This document shows positions 19,190 to 28,694 of a stretch of 64,000 nt of DNA, piece by piece; the first letter of the stretch is position 1; the number at the start of each line of letters is the position of its first letter. Origin of the DNA: Bin5 sp965242905 (lineage in GTDB: Bacteria; Chloroflexota; Anaerolineae; Caldilineales; Caldilineaceae). The DNA lies in contig CBDETM010000002.1 in assembly GCA_965242905.1 (NCBI GenBank), positions 744,001 through 808,000 of the forward strand, written 5' to 3'. Below the pieces are notes generated by a model that saw only the letters and a list, made by a program, of their open reading frames with translations, was not told where the DNA came from and did no database searches. A program made the position numbers and the translations under genes.

Positions 19190-19906
19190 ATGGGCAGCTT
19201 GACCTATCGCGAGACGTTCGAAGATGGGGCGGGCGGATGGATAGCCTGGTTGGGACCCGGCCAGCCGGTGCCGGCGGTTATCGAGGACTGGGCGCTGGTC
19301 TCGCGCAGCCCGTGGGGTATCGACTCCAACCACGCTCCGCCCGGGGGCGGCTACCTGCATCTTCTGTTCATCCTACACACTGCTCCGCAGGATGAACCGA
19401 GCGGGGCTTATGCTCCTCTCCTGGGCGGAAACCGCTTTATTGACCTTGGCTACCCGACCGATTTCCGCAATGCGCGCCTCACCGTGCGGCTCAAGGGTGA
19501 AGTTGATTTGCAGGGTGCCGAGCTGCGGTTGCACTGCCAATCGCGTGTGGGAGACAAGGCGATCAACTTCGTGCTGACTTCGCAGTCCTTCGAGGTGACG
19601 CCGGATTGGTCGGAGCAGACGATCACGTTAGTGCCCGACCCGGAGCAGTGGCTTTGTCTGGGGGCCCGCCACGATCTGATGGACGTGTACGGCTGGGGCG
19701 ATATTGACAGTGTGCTGCAGGACGTCAATATAGACATTATTCTCTTGTTACATCCGTTGAAGATCGTGCCGCTGAGCCCGCAGCAAGGGGGTCCTCACAT
19801 TGGACGGGCAGAAGTAGACTATGAAGTAGACAGAACCCTTCTCCCTGCGGGTGAGATAAGGTTGGGGGAAGTGCAGATCGAATTCAGTGACTCTCATCAG
19901 AGCTGA
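19190..19906 (+). CDS. Unknown beta-rich protein, possibly carbohydrate-binding-like
   Basis: Protein of 238 residues that I do not recognise. It begins with an ETFEDGAGGW segment, like the opening strand of many jelly-roll carbohydrate-binding or laminin-G-like modules. It continues with alternating beta-type segments (ARLTVRLKGEVDLQGAELRLHC is a run-on of two). There is no signal peptide, membrane segment or obvious catalytic motif. AGGCAGGG precedes the ATG. Its position directly behind two Gfo/Idh/MocA genes suggests a role in handling the same cytoplasmic sugar substrate. That is inference from context only. Confidence 0.55.
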   Translation: MGSLTYRETFEDGAGGWIAWLGPGQPVPAVIEDWALVSRSPWGIDSNHAPPGGGYLHLLFILHTAPQDEPSGAYAPLLGGNRFIDLGYPTDFRNARLTVRLKGEVDLQGAELRLHCQSRVGDKAINFVLTSQSFEVTPDWSEQTITLVPDPEQWLCLGARHDLMDVYGWGDIDSVLQDVNIDIILLLHPLKIVPLSPQQGGPHIGRAEVDYEVDRTLLPAGEIRLGEVQIEFSDSHQS

Positions 19907-20387
19907 GTCGACGCCTCAGGTTGTCCGAGCCTCATGAAGCATCGGTGATTCGTTGACACGACTTCATCTACGTGCTAAACTGCCGCCAAATTCAGCGATG
20001 TTGAGCGCTCTCCCATGCATGCCTCACCGTTAGATCAGGGACGCACTAAGGCATTGAAACAGTAACAGAACCAATTGCGTCCAAGGCTTTTCGGGGAAGG
20101 CTTACGAAGCCAGCAGAGATTCGACGCTCCGCCACCGCCATTTCACGCAGATGGGAATACACCGATGCAGGCGATCGTTGTTGTGGGGAGAGCAGTGAAC
20201 GGGAATTACGTGTGCCGCGGGGCAAACGAAAGGAAGACTAGCCTAGCACAGTAACTGAAAAAGGAGGGGGTAACAGCAGTTAACGGGAACGGGGGGCTGA
20301 CTCACTCCCACGTGTGGTACTACGGCATTTACTTATCGTCAGTAACACTTCTCATTCGAGCCTCATGAACCAGATGGAGTCAAAACT
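19907..20387. other. Intergenic region upstream of importer II
   Basis: About 480 bases without a supported gene. It contains one candidate promoter (19953-19981). No repeat family member and no clear operator were seen. Confidence 0.6.
19953..19981 (+). promoter_or_regulatory. Candidate sigma-70 promoter for importer II
   Basis: TTGACA (19953-19958), a 17-base spacer and TAAACT (19976-19981), four of six at -10. It would give a leader of about 400 bases before the binding-protein gene, so a closer second promoter is possible. Confidence 0.4.
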
Positions 20388-22088
20388 ATGAAGAAGACGA
20401 GACTTTCTCGCCGTGATTTTCTGAGTGTCTCCGCGACGACGGCCGCCGGAGTCATGCTGACCGCCTGTGTGCCGGCTGCAGTACCGAGCGACGAGCCCGC
20501 ACCCATGGCTGAGGCTGAGGCGCCGGCCGAAGAAGCTGTTGCTATGGACGGCGGCACGTTGACGTTTTCCACAGGTTCGCCCTGGGGAACTTTCAGCCCG
20601 TTCCGACCGACCTACCAGTACGGCTACAGCAGTAACACACCGGCGATGCTGACGCACAGCCGGCTGTTTGACCTTGACCGCAACAACGACACGCACCCGG
20701 ATCTGGCGCTGGAGTGGGAGATATCCGACGACGCCACCGTGTACTCGTTCAGACTGCGCGAGGACGCCAGGTGGCATGACGGCGAGCCGGTCACGGCGAA
20801 CGATGTTGTAGAGACGGTCCGGTTCATCCTGAACCAGGACACAAACATCAACCCCCGCCGCTGGATCAGTGCGCTCAAGGGTGGGCAGGACTTCTATGAC
20901 GGCGTAACCGATGAGTTGCCGGGCGTTTACGCGACGGACGACTTCAATGTCGTCTTCGAGCTGGAGGAGACAAACGTCGGCTGGCATCTGTCAGCAACCA
21001 CAGACCTGCAGATCCTGCCGGCGCACATCTTCAATGACGTTGTGCCAGCAGACATCGTAGAACACCACGCTCCGGCCTGGTACACGCCCGAACTGAACAT
21101 CGGGTCCGGCCCGTTCAAGTTCGTGCGGGCAGAGCGGGACCAGTTCGTCGAGCTGGTCCGCAACGATGATTACTACGGCGGCACGCCCAAACTTGAGCGC
21201 ATCATCTTCAAGAATTTCGGTGCGGCCGACACGCAGTTCATTGCATTGCAGAAGGGCGAACTAGATGTATGGAACGTCCCGCAGGACTTCTACGAGCAGT
21301 CGCTGGAACTGGACAATGTAAACGTACACTTGGTGAACCGCAACTACATACGCGTATTCCTGTTGAACTACGAATCGCCGATCCTTTCGGACAAGCGCGT
21401 GCGCCAGGCCCTGGCCTACGCTATTGACCGCGAGGGAATCTGCGAGGGCCTCTATTCCGGCCTGTGCACGCCCTACAACTCCTACATGGAGATGCGCCCG
21501 TGGCTGGCCGACGGTCTCAACCAGTACGAGTACAATCCCGAAAAGGCCAAAGAGCTGCTTGCCGCGGCAGAAGCCGATGGCAATTGGGATCCGAGCAACG
21601 TGCTACGCGTCAACTGGTACTACAGTGACGCGCTGCATCAGGACATTATGGCAGCCATCCAGCAGAACCTGGCCGCCGTCGGCGTGGAGACACAACTCCA
21701 GTACCTGGAAGGCACTTCGGCCGTAGAGACACAGTCAGCCTGTGACTTTGAGATGTATTACCAGGGGTGGGGCTTCTCCTTCCCCGAGCAGTACAACTCC
21801 TTCTTCACCGATGCGGAGCGCTGCCGCACGCCTTGGGGCGACCCAGACGCACAGGCGCTGTTCAACGAGACCGCGACCACGGTCAACCTCGAAGAGCGCA
21901 TGGCGATTCATGAAGAGATCCAACGACGCCTCAACGATGAACTGCCGATGATGCCGTTCTTGCAGTTCATCGGCCCGGTGGCAGTCAACAAGCGGGTACT
22001 AGGCTTTAACGAGGACGCCCTATGGAACCGCTACTATCCGTGGAGTAACGGCTACGCCAACGCGGTCAACTGGGCTGTTTCGGGTTAA
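20388..22088 (+). CDS. Importer II substrate-binding lipoprotein, Tat type (SBP_bac_5)
   Basis: Binding protein of 566 residues for an Opp/Dpp-type importer. Unlike the other binding proteins here, its leader has a twin-arginine motif (SRRDFLS, residues 7-13) followed by a lipobox LTAC with Cys27. It is therefore probably exported folded by Tat and then lipidated. Family segments are visible: the FRLREDARWHDGEPVTANDV region, the SGPFKFVRAERDQFVELVRN region and the LSDKRVRQALAYAIDRE region. GGAG at 20376-20379 precedes the ATG. A hairpin (22116-22137) follows the stop, and the permeases come next. Confidence 0.92.
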   Translation: MKKTRLSRRDFLSVSATTAAGVMLTACVPAAVPSDEPAPMAEAEAPAEEAVAMDGGTLTFSTGSPWGTFSPFRPTYQYGYSSNTPAMLTHSRLFDLDRNNDTHPDLALEWEISDDATVYSFRLREDARWHDGEPVTANDVVETVRFILNQDTNINPRRWISALKGGQDFYDGVTDELPGVYATDDFNVVFELEETNVGWHLSATTDLQILPAHIFNDVVPADIVEHHAPAWYTPELNIGSGPFKFVRAERDQFVELVRNDDYYGGTPKLERIIFKNFGAADTQFIALQKGELDVWNVPQDFYEQSLELDNVNVHLVNRNYIRVFLLNYESPILSDKRVRQALAYAIDREGICEGLYSGLCTPYNSYMEMRPWLADGLNQYEYNPEKAKELLAAAEADGNWDPSNVLRVNWYYSDALHQDIMAAIQQNLAAVGVETQLQYLEGTSAVETQSACDFEMYYQGWGFSFPEQYNSFFTDAERCRTPWGDPDAQALFNETATTVNLEERMAIHEEIQRRLNDELPMMPFLQFIGPVAVNKRVLGFNEDALWNRYYPWSNGYANAVNWAVSG

Positions 22089-22115
22089 CGAAATTGTGGA
22101 GAGTAAGCGGAGAGT

Positions 22116-22137
22116 TGAGAGGCAGTTCCCCGCCTCT
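22116..22137 (+). other. Intercistronic hairpin after importer II binding-protein gene
   Basis: GAGAGGC (22116-22122) pairs with GCCTCTC (22131-22137) and can be extended by flanking GGAGAG/CTCTCC pairing. There is no T tract, so it is probably an mRNA-stability or attenuation element. Confidence 0.5.
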
Positions 22138-22178
22138 CTGCTCCTCCCTCTCCGTGCCCCGGTCGTGAGAACATAACC

Positions 22179-23141
22179 TTGCGAACTTACATTTTGCGCC
22201 GCCTGGCGATATCAGCACCCATCCTCCTGGGACTGACAATGGTGACCTTTATATTCACCGAGCTGATGCCAGGCGACTTTGTCGACGCTTTGATTCCGCC
22301 TCTGGCTATCGTCAACTACACGCCTGAACAGTTGGAGTCGATGCGGGAGAACTACGGCCTCAATAAACCACCCCACACACGCTACTTGATCTGGTTGCGC
22401 GAGTTGGCGAAGGGCAATATGGGGAAATCGCTCATATCGGGGGCGCCAGTGCGGGACGAAATCCTGCAAAGGATGCCGGCTACGCTTCAGCTCACCGCGA
22501 CTTCGCTATTGTTTGGCATCGCTTTTGGCGCGGCCCTTGGGATTCTTTCTGCGGTAAAGCAGTACACCTGGATAGACCAGACGCTCACGCTGCTTGGCTT
22601 CATCTGGATATCGACACCCGGCTTCGTTTTTGCGATCGGAGCGATTTTTCTGTTTTCATTGAAGATAAGTCTCTTTCCTACCTCCGGCATTACAGACTAT
22701 GGCGAAGAGGCGTCGATTCTGACGCGCATTCACCACATGTTTCTGCCGGCGTTGGTGCTGGGACTGGGAAGTATGGCAGGCTTCATGCGCTATTCGCGCA
22801 GTAGCCTGCTTGACGTGATCCGCCAGGATTACATTACGGTCGCACGCGCCAAGGGGCTGGCAGAAAAGGCTGTCCTCCTGGGGCACGCCCTGCGCAATGC
22901 GCTCATCCCCCTGATAACGATAGTAAGCCTGGACATCCCTTTCTTGATCGGCGGTACTGTCATCATTGAGAGCATATTTGCGTGGCCAGGAATGGGAACA
23001 TACAGCCTGACTGCCATTTACTCACGCGACTATCCGGTCATCATGGGCGTGAACTTCATGGTTGCGCTCGTCGTTCTGCTGAGCAACCTGCTGGCCGACA
23101 TTACTTATGCGTTTGCCGATCCTCGAATCCGCTACGAGTAA
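22179..23141 (+). CDS. Importer II permease, DppB/OppB type
   Basis: Membrane subunit of 320 residues starting at TTG (MRTYILRRLAISAPILLGLT). It has about six membrane spans. The EAA-like loop YITVARAKGLAEKAVLLGHALRN contacts the ATPase in this family, and the C-terminus TYAFADPRIRYE is typical. It follows the Tat-type binding protein by 90 bases and precedes the DppC-type subunit by 108 bases. No helicase, ATPase or regulator lies nearby. The partner ATPase must be encoded elsewhere. Confidence 0.91.
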   Translation: MRTYILRRLAISAPILLGLTMVTFIFTELMPGDFVDALIPPLAIVNYTPEQLESMRENYGLNKPPHTRYLIWLRELAKGNMGKSLISGAPVRDEILQRMPATLQLTATSLLFGIAFGAALGILSAVKQYTWIDQTLTLLGFIWISTPGFVFAIGAIFLFSLKISLFPTSGITDYGEEASILTRIHHMFLPALVLGLGSMAGFMRYSRSSLLDVIRQDYITVARAKGLAEKAVLLGHALRNALIPLITIVSLDIPFLIGGTVIIESIFAWPGMGTYSLTAIYSRDYPVIMGVNFMVALVVLLSNLLADITYAFADPRIRYE

Positions 23142-23249
23142 GATGAGGCCCGTCGGCGATGCGCGGACCAGCTGAGAATCCCATGATATCCCTTCTTTTC
23201 TGTCGTCATTGTCCTGGGGAAGTGCGATCAAAATCGGAGAGATCGGGCG

Positions 23250-24143
23250 ATGACCGCTTCTGAACTATCTGATACGCTGGACGCGCCCCAGAGGGACTCG
23301 GTACAGCAGCGATTCTGGCGCCGACTGTTCCGGCACAAGCTGGGGATGGTCGGCCTTGTGATGCTGTCGCTCCTGGTGATCGCGGCGATCTTCGCGCCCC
23401 TGCTGGCCGGAATCGACCCGGCGGCCATGGATCTGAAGATGAAGAACAAGCCGCCGAGCGCCGAGCACATCCTCGGGACGGACGCCATAGGCAGGGACGT
23501 TTGGGCCCGCCTGGTCTTCGGCGCCCGCGTTTCGCTCTCGGTCGGGCTTGTCGCAGTGGGTATCTATACCTCGATTGCACTCATTCTTGGCAGCATTTCG
23601 GGATATGCCGGCGGCCATGTCGACAACGTGATCATGCGCTTCACCGACATCATCATGTGTTTCCCCACCTTTTTGCTGATCATCACGGTGGCCTCGGTGC
23701 TGCCCCCCAACATCTTCAATATCATGGTGATCATCGGCATCTTTGGCTGGCCTGGCATGACGCGCCTGATACGCGGCCAGTTTCTAAGCCTGCGTAGCCA
23801 AGATTTCGTTATCGCCGCGGTTGCTGTCGGTGTCCCTACCCGGCGGATCATCTTTCGCCACATTCTGCCGAACGTGGTAGGGCCGGTGGTGGTGGCCGCC
23901 ACTCTGGGACTGGCAGGCGCTATCCTGACAGAGTCGAGTCTGAGTTTTCTTGGACTGGGCGTTCAGCAGCCGACGCCGAGTTGGGGGCAGACATTGACGA
24001 CCGCACTGCAGCTCCCGATTTTGGAGAACATGCCCTGGCGCTGGCTTCCTTCGGCGACTGCGATTGCCTTCGCGGTGTTGTCGATGAACTTTTTTGGCGA
24101 CGCCTTGCGCGACGCATTCGACCCCCGCCAGCATCTGGACTAA
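23250..24143 (+). CDS. Importer II permease, DppC/OppC type
   Basis: Membrane subunit of 297 residues of standard length. Segments include RHKLGMVGLVMLSLLVIAAIF, the ILGTDAIGRDVWARLVFGARVS loop and the EAA-like loop FVIAAVAVGVPTRRIIFRHIL. The C-terminus is NFFGDALRDAFDPR. It lacks the insertion found in the importer I and III C-type subunits, so importer II belongs to a different subgroup. It forms the channel with the preceding permease. A propeller-type glycosidase-like gene starts 95 bases downstream on the same strand. Confidence 0.91.
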   Translation: MTASELSDTLDAPQRDSVQQRFWRRLFRHKLGMVGLVMLSLLVIAAIFAPLLAGIDPAAMDLKMKNKPPSAEHILGTDAIGRDVWARLVFGARVSLSVGLVAVGIYTSIALILGSISGYAGGHVDNVIMRFTDIIMCFPTFLLIITVASVLPPNIFNIMVIIGIFGWPGMTRLIRGQFLSLRSQDFVIAAVAVGVPTRRIIFRHILPNVVGPVVVAATLGLAGAILTESSLSFLGLGVQQPTPSWGQTLTTALQLPILENMPWRWLPSATAIAFAVLSMNFFGDALRDAFDPRQHLD

Positions 24144-24238
24144 CCCCATCTTGGACTTGGTCTGCCTATTCGACGGACTCGCACATCAGACCAATTCCCC
24201 CTCTATGAAAAAGCTATAGTCTCGCATGGAATTGAGCG

Positions 24239-25690
24239 ATGACCGGCGACAAATGCAGGCAGTTTCCAGCGGGAGAACGGCAGCTCTTCCTGGATGACGA
24301 CGACATCGCGCGCATGGAAGGACTGCGTCGCGTGTTCCATCAGCCGCAGAAGCGGGGCGCGGTCATCCGGCGCGAGCCGGCTCTCGGCGGCAACCCGGAG
24401 ATACGTTGTGCGCCGGTTTGGGATCCTGATGCGCGGGTGTGGAAGCTGTGGACTATCTGCATTACGCCGGAAGAGTTGCACGGCATAGCGGGCCTGTCGG
24501 GCTATCACGAGAGCCGGGACGGCGTTCACTGGTATCAGCCCATATTGAGAAAGGCGGAGTACCTGGGAACGCGCGAGAACAATCTCGTCTACATTCCGAT
24601 GGGCGACGGGTGTACAGCCGAGATCCTGGGGGCTGTCTATGACAAGAGCGACCCGGACCCAGACAGGCGATACAAGGCACTGAGTTTCACCATGGCACCG
24701 GAGCTGGCGATCCTGTTCGCTACTTCTCCGGACGGTATTCATTGGACGCGTGTTGACATTCCTCCGATTGCATCAGGCGACGAGCCGAATTTCAGTTTCG
24801 ATGAGGACAGACACCTCTTTATCGCCACCGTGAAGGTCCCGGGTCCATTCGGTCGGTCCCATGCACTGACGGTCAGCGAGGATTTTGAGAGTTGGAGCGA
24901 ACCGGAGCTGGTGTTTCATGCGGACGAGGAGGACCAGGAGCAGGCTCGGCGGATAATTTCCGACCGGTTGGCGGACCCGATGCTGCAGCAGCCAGTTTTC
25001 AACCATCCGGAGGAGCACGGGGTTGACGTCTACAACTTCGCCATCTCCCGTTACGAGAGTAGATACATCGGTTTTGCCTCGATGTTTTACCATACGGGGC
25101 GGGCGTGGAATGACCGCAACCATGACGGCTTTCATCACGTCCAGATGGCGTGCAGCCGAGACATGCGCAGGTGGCAGCGCATGGGGGAGCGTGCGCCGTT
25201 TATCGGGCCGTCTCCTCTTGGGAGCGGGGCGTATGACACGATGCAGATTCTGGGACCCTCCTTTCCGGTGGTGAGGGGCGACCAGCTCTGGTTCTACTAT
25301 TCCGGCATCCGGCACCGCTGGCGTCCGCCTAAGGTCAGCCCCGAGCGGGCTGCCATCTGTTTGGCTACCCTGCGGCGAGATGGCTTTATCTCGCTGGACG
25401 CTGATGCAGACGGCGGCGTTGTCACGACCGCGCCGTTTCGCTGGGAGGGGGAGCGGCTCTATCTGAATGCTGAGGCCGGGAACGGCGAGATCAGGTGCGA
25501 GCTTATCGGTTCAGAGGGTAGGGAGCTGGCCGGATATGGTCGGGATCAGTCCGTATCCCTCACTGGGGACGGCGTACGCCAGCCCGTCTACTGGGACAAG
25601 AAGGCAGTCATGCCGGTTGAGGCTGAAAGCCCGGTGCAACTGCGTATTTGGTTACGGGACGCACATCTTTACAGTTACTGGTTCGAATAG
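24239..25690 (+). CDS. Beta-propeller glycoside hydrolase-like protein, copy 1
   Basis: Protein of 483 residues that resembles five-bladed propeller proteins related to GH32/GH43-type glycosidases; I cannot assign a numbered family. It opens with ERQLFLDDDDIARMEGL and has repeated blade-like elements: APVWDPDARVWKLW, GYHESRDGVHWYQP, TSPDGIHWTR, GDEPNFSFDEDRH and SRYESRYIGFASMFYH. Asp and Glu residues in the blade loops could form the active site. There is no signal peptide, so the protein is predicted to be cytoplasmic. It directly follows importer II and precedes a paralogue by 8 bases, suggesting use of an imported glycoside. Confidence 0.7.
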   Translation: MTGDKCRQFPAGERQLFLDDDDIARMEGLRRVFHQPQKRGAVIRREPALGGNPEIRCAPVWDPDARVWKLWTICITPEELHGIAGLSGYHESRDGVHWYQPILRKAEYLGTRENNLVYIPMGDGCTAEILGAVYDKSDPDPDRRYKALSFTMAPELAILFATSPDGIHWTRVDIPPIASGDEPNFSFDEDRHLFIATVKVPGPFGRSHALTVSEDFESWSEPELVFHADEEDQEQARRIISDRLADPMLQQPVFNHPEEHGVDVYNFAISRYESRYIGFASMFYHTGRAWNDRNHDGFHHVQMACSRDMRRWQRMGERAPFIGPSPLGSGAYDTMQILGPSFPVVRGDQLWFYYSGIRHRWRPPKVSPERAAICLATLRRDGFISLDADADGGVVTTAPFRWEGERLYLNAEAGNGEIRCELIGSEGRELAGYGRDQSVSLTGDGVRQPVYWDKKAVMPVEAESPVQLRIWLRDAHLYSYWFE

Positions 25691-25698
25691 GGGGAGAA

Positions 25699-27168
25699 AT
25701 GGCATCAGATTCCAGCCGCATTTTTGCACGTATGGAGAGGCAGCTATTTTTCGACGACGAGGACATTGCCCGAATCGAAGGGCTGGAAAGGACTCTGCAC
25801 CAGCCCAACAAAAAGGGGGCGGTCATCCGTTCGGACCCAAACATGGTGGTTGTTGGTGCTGACGGCGCACCCGTCTACCGGCCACAGACGCGGACGGCGC
25901 CGGTGTGGGATGCCGAGGCGGAACTGTGGAAGTTCTGGACGATCGGGGCAAAGTTGGACTGGAACCACGGGCGCTCCTCCTACCACGAAAGCCGGGACGG
26001 GTTGCACTGGTACCAGCCGTCCATAGGCCAGCTGGAGTACCAGGGATCATTTGACAACAATCATGTTGCCATCCCACTGGACGAGACACGCACATCGGAA
26101 GCGCTGGGTGTGATCTATGACGCCAGCGATCCGGACCCGAACCGCCGCTTCAAGGCGATCAGCTTCATCATGGAGCCCGATCTCTCAATCATCTTTGGGG
26201 TATCTGCGGACGGGATCGTATGGAAGAAGCATGACGCGCCGGCTATCCTGTCCGGAGATGAACCGAATTTCAGTTTTGACGCCGCAGATCACCGTTATAT
26301 TGCTACGGTCAAAGTGCGAGGAAAGTGGGGGCGGTCTCACGCGGTAACCACGAGCCAGGATTTCGACGAGTGGAGTGAACCCCAACTGGTCTTTCAGGCG
26401 GATGACGAAGACCAGGAGCTGGCGCGCGAGGTGATCGCGCGACGGCTGGCCAATCCCGCATTGCAGCAGACGGTGGTCAACCACCCGGAAGAGCACGGGG
26501 TGGATGTCTATAATTTCAGCATATCCCGATACGAGAGCAGGTATATCGGGTTTGCCTCCATGTTCCACCATGTGGGACGATCGGTCGACGGCCGCAATCA
26601 CGACGGCTTTCATCATGTGCAGTTGGCCAGTAGCCGGGATATGTATACGTGGGAGCGGCAGGGCGAACGCCAGCCGTTTATCGACTCATCTCCTTTGGGG
26701 GGAGGCGCTTACGACACGCTACAGATGCTGGGACCGTCCTCGCCGGTGCGCCGCGACGACGAGCTCTGGTTTTACTACACGGGGGTCAAGTTCCGGCGGC
26801 CTCCTGCGAAGTGGGACCCGGACTACGCGGCCATCTGTCTGGCCGTATTGCGGCGGGACGGGTTTGTCTCGCTGGGCGCCGGCGAAGAGGGCGGTTCGTT
26901 GGTGACCGAGCCTTTCACGTGGGAAGGGGAGCGGCTCTATCTGAACGCGGTGGCGGACGAGGGTGCGGTCACTATTGAGTTGCTGGATGTCGACGGCCAG
27001 CCTGTGCCCGGATACGGTGGGGAGGACGCGACCAGTTTGAATGAAGACAGTGTTCGACAAGCGGTTGTCTGGGGCGAGAACAGCCGGATGCCTGATCCCA
27101 CCAACGGGCCGGTCCGACTGCGCATCAGTCTGACGAATGCAGAGATTTACAGCTACTGGTTCGAGTAA
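25699..27168 (+). CDS. Beta-propeller glycoside hydrolase-like protein, copy 2
   Basis: Protein of 489 residues, a tandem paralogue of the gene 8 bases upstream. The ATG at 25699 follows GGGGAG (25691-25696) closely; an in-frame ATG at 25648 would overlap the previous gene by 43 bases and is less likely. The same blade segments occur: RQLFFDDEDIARIEGL, SYHESRDGLHWYQPS, GDEPNFSFDAADH and SRYESRYIGFASMFHH, and both proteins end SYWFE. Compared with copy 1 it has an extra stretch near residues 52-66. No export signal is seen. Together they look like two isozymes with related substrates. Confidence 0.7.
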   Translation: MASDSSRIFARMERQLFFDDEDIARIEGLERTLHQPNKKGAVIRSDPNMVVVGADGAPVYRPQTRTAPVWDAEAELWKFWTIGAKLDWNHGRSSYHESRDGLHWYQPSIGQLEYQGSFDNNHVAIPLDETRTSEALGVIYDASDPDPNRRFKAISFIMEPDLSIIFGVSADGIVWKKHDAPAILSGDEPNFSFDAADHRYIATVKVRGKWGRSHAVTTSQDFDEWSEPQLVFQADDEDQELAREVIARRLANPALQQTVVNHPEEHGVDVYNFSISRYESRYIGFASMFHHVGRSVDGRNHDGFHHVQLASSRDMYTWERQGERQPFIDSSPLGGGAYDTLQMLGPSSPVRRDDELWFYYTGVKFRRPPAKWDPDYAAICLAVLRRDGFVSLGAGEEGGSLVTEPFTWEGERLYLNAVADEGAVTIELLDVDGQPVPGYGGEDATSLNEDSVRQAVVWGENSRMPDPTNGPVRLRISLTNAEIYSYWFE

Positions 27169-27270
27169 GCCCCTGTCGAAGTGGTAAGCTGGATTTCGGA
27201 ACCTATCTCTTAGCGCGACTTGGTCATAGAATTGCTATAGGAACTTTGGTACAACTGTGAGGAACGGACA

Positions 27271-28599
27271 ATGGGTGAGACTGCGAATGCCGTAGAGACA
27301 ACCTACGCCTCGGAAACTCCTAGCTCGCGAGAGCAGTTCGAAAGGGACCGCAAGTCGATGCCGGGCGGGGCGAAGGGCGCCTACTTTTACGCACCCTATC
27401 CCATCACCATGCAGCGGGGTGAGGGTTGCTACCTATATGACATCGACGAGCGGCGACGTGTTGACTTTGCCAATCACCATACCGGTCAGATTCTGGGACA
27501 CAACAACGACGCCGTACACGCGGCGGTCGAGGCACAGCTCACCAGAGGCATTGCGCTGGGCGCGCCGACGGGTGCAGAAGGCGCGCTGGCGGAGGAGATG
27601 TGCAGCCGCGTGGCGTCGCTGGAAAAGGTCCGCTTTTGCAACTCGGGAACAGAGGCATCCTTGCACGCGATCCGGCTGGCGCGAGGGTTCAGCGGGCGTC
27701 CGAAGATTGCCAAGATGGAGGGAGGGTACCACGGCAGCCATGACCTGGTGGAGGTAAGCGTTGCGCCGCCGGTGGATAAGGCGGGCCCTGCCGACGAGCC
27801 TTATTCAGTGCCGACGGCAGGCGGCATGTCTCCGAATGCCCCCTCAGAGGTGATCGTCCTACCGTTCAACAATGAGGAGGCGCTGGAGCGGCTGATCCGC
27901 CGTCACCGCGACGAGCTGGCCTGTGTGATTCTCGACCCCAAGACGGGTATCCTGCCGGTGCGCAAGGATTACATACAGGCTGTGCGCCGGGTTACCGAGG
28001 AGAACGACGTGCTGCTGGTTCTCGACGAGGTGGTCGCATTTCGCGTCGCGCGCGGCGGCGCGCAGGAGCACTATGGTATCAGCCCGGATCTGACGACGTT
28101 CGGAAAGTTAGTGGGGGGCGGGTTCCCGGTGGGCGCGTTCGGCGGCCGGGCGGACATAATGGATCTGTTCGACAGCAGCGGCGAGCCGACCGGATTCTTC
28201 CAGAGCGGCACATTCAGCGCGCATGCGGTGGTGATGGCGGCGGGTCTTGCCACATTGCAGCAGCTGACACCGAGTGCGTTCGAGCATCTGAACGGATTGG
28301 GGGAACGACTGCGGGCGGGGTTGGAGGCGCTCAGCGCACGCATCAGTACGCCTCTGCAGGCGGTGGTGCTCGGCTCGCTGTTCAGCGTCTATTTCACGGA
28401 TGAGCCGCTGGTGAATTACCGAAGCCTGGCCGGCAATGACGGTGGGATGGCGCACCGCGTTTTCCTTTCTCTCCTCAACCAGGGTTATTTTCTGAGCCAG
28501 GGGCTGTCGATGAATGCGTTATCGCTGCCGATGGAGGATGAGCATATCGACGGGCTCGTGTCAGCATTTGAAAGGGCGATTGAAGAGAGCATAGTGTAG
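27271..28599 (+). CDS. Class III aminotransferase (glutamate-1-semialdehyde aminomutase-like)
   Basis: PLP enzyme of 442 residues. The fold-type I marks are the phosphate-binding RFCNSGTEASLHAIRLARG segment, D252-E253 (VLDEVVAFR) and the PLP lysine K279 in TTFGKLVGGGFPVGAFGG. The order is as in glutamate-1-semialdehyde 2,1-aminomutase and related transaminases. The position among amidohydrolases and a second, DegT-type, aminotransferase argues for a catabolic or amino-sugar transaminase rather than the heme enzyme. GAGGA (27259-27263) precedes the ATG. It is the first gene of a run of six same-strand genes to 34.2 kb. Confidence 0.88.
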   Translation: MGETANAVETTYASETPSSREQFERDRKSMPGGAKGAYFYAPYPITMQRGEGCYLYDIDERRRVDFANHHTGQILGHNNDAVHAAVEAQLTRGIALGAPTGAEGALAEEMCSRVASLEKVRFCNSGTEASLHAIRLARGFSGRPKIAKMEGGYHGSHDLVEVSVAPPVDKAGPADEPYSVPTAGGMSPNAPSEVIVLPFNNEEALERLIRRHRDELACVILDPKTGILPVRKDYIQAVRRVTEENDVLLVLDEVVAFRVARGGAQEHYGISPDLTTFGKLVGGGFPVGAFGGRADIMDLFDSSGEPTGFFQSGTFSAHAVVMAAGLATLQQLTPSAFEHLNGLGERLRAGLEALSARISTPLQAVVLGSLFSVYFTDEPLVNYRSLAGNDGGMAHRVFLSLLNQGYFLSQGLSMNALSLPMEDEHIDGLVSAFERAIEESIV

Positions 28600-28694
28600 C
28601 AGGACATTTTGCAGTATTTCCTGAGGCTCGTGGCCGGCAGGGACAGTGATCGCGGTTGTCACGCCTCATACCAGTTCGGTTGAAAGGACCAACC

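Noticed and set aside
27271..28599. Calling the class III aminotransferase hemL
   Set aside because: Fold and lysine fit, but the context is catabolic with no tetrapyrrole genes.
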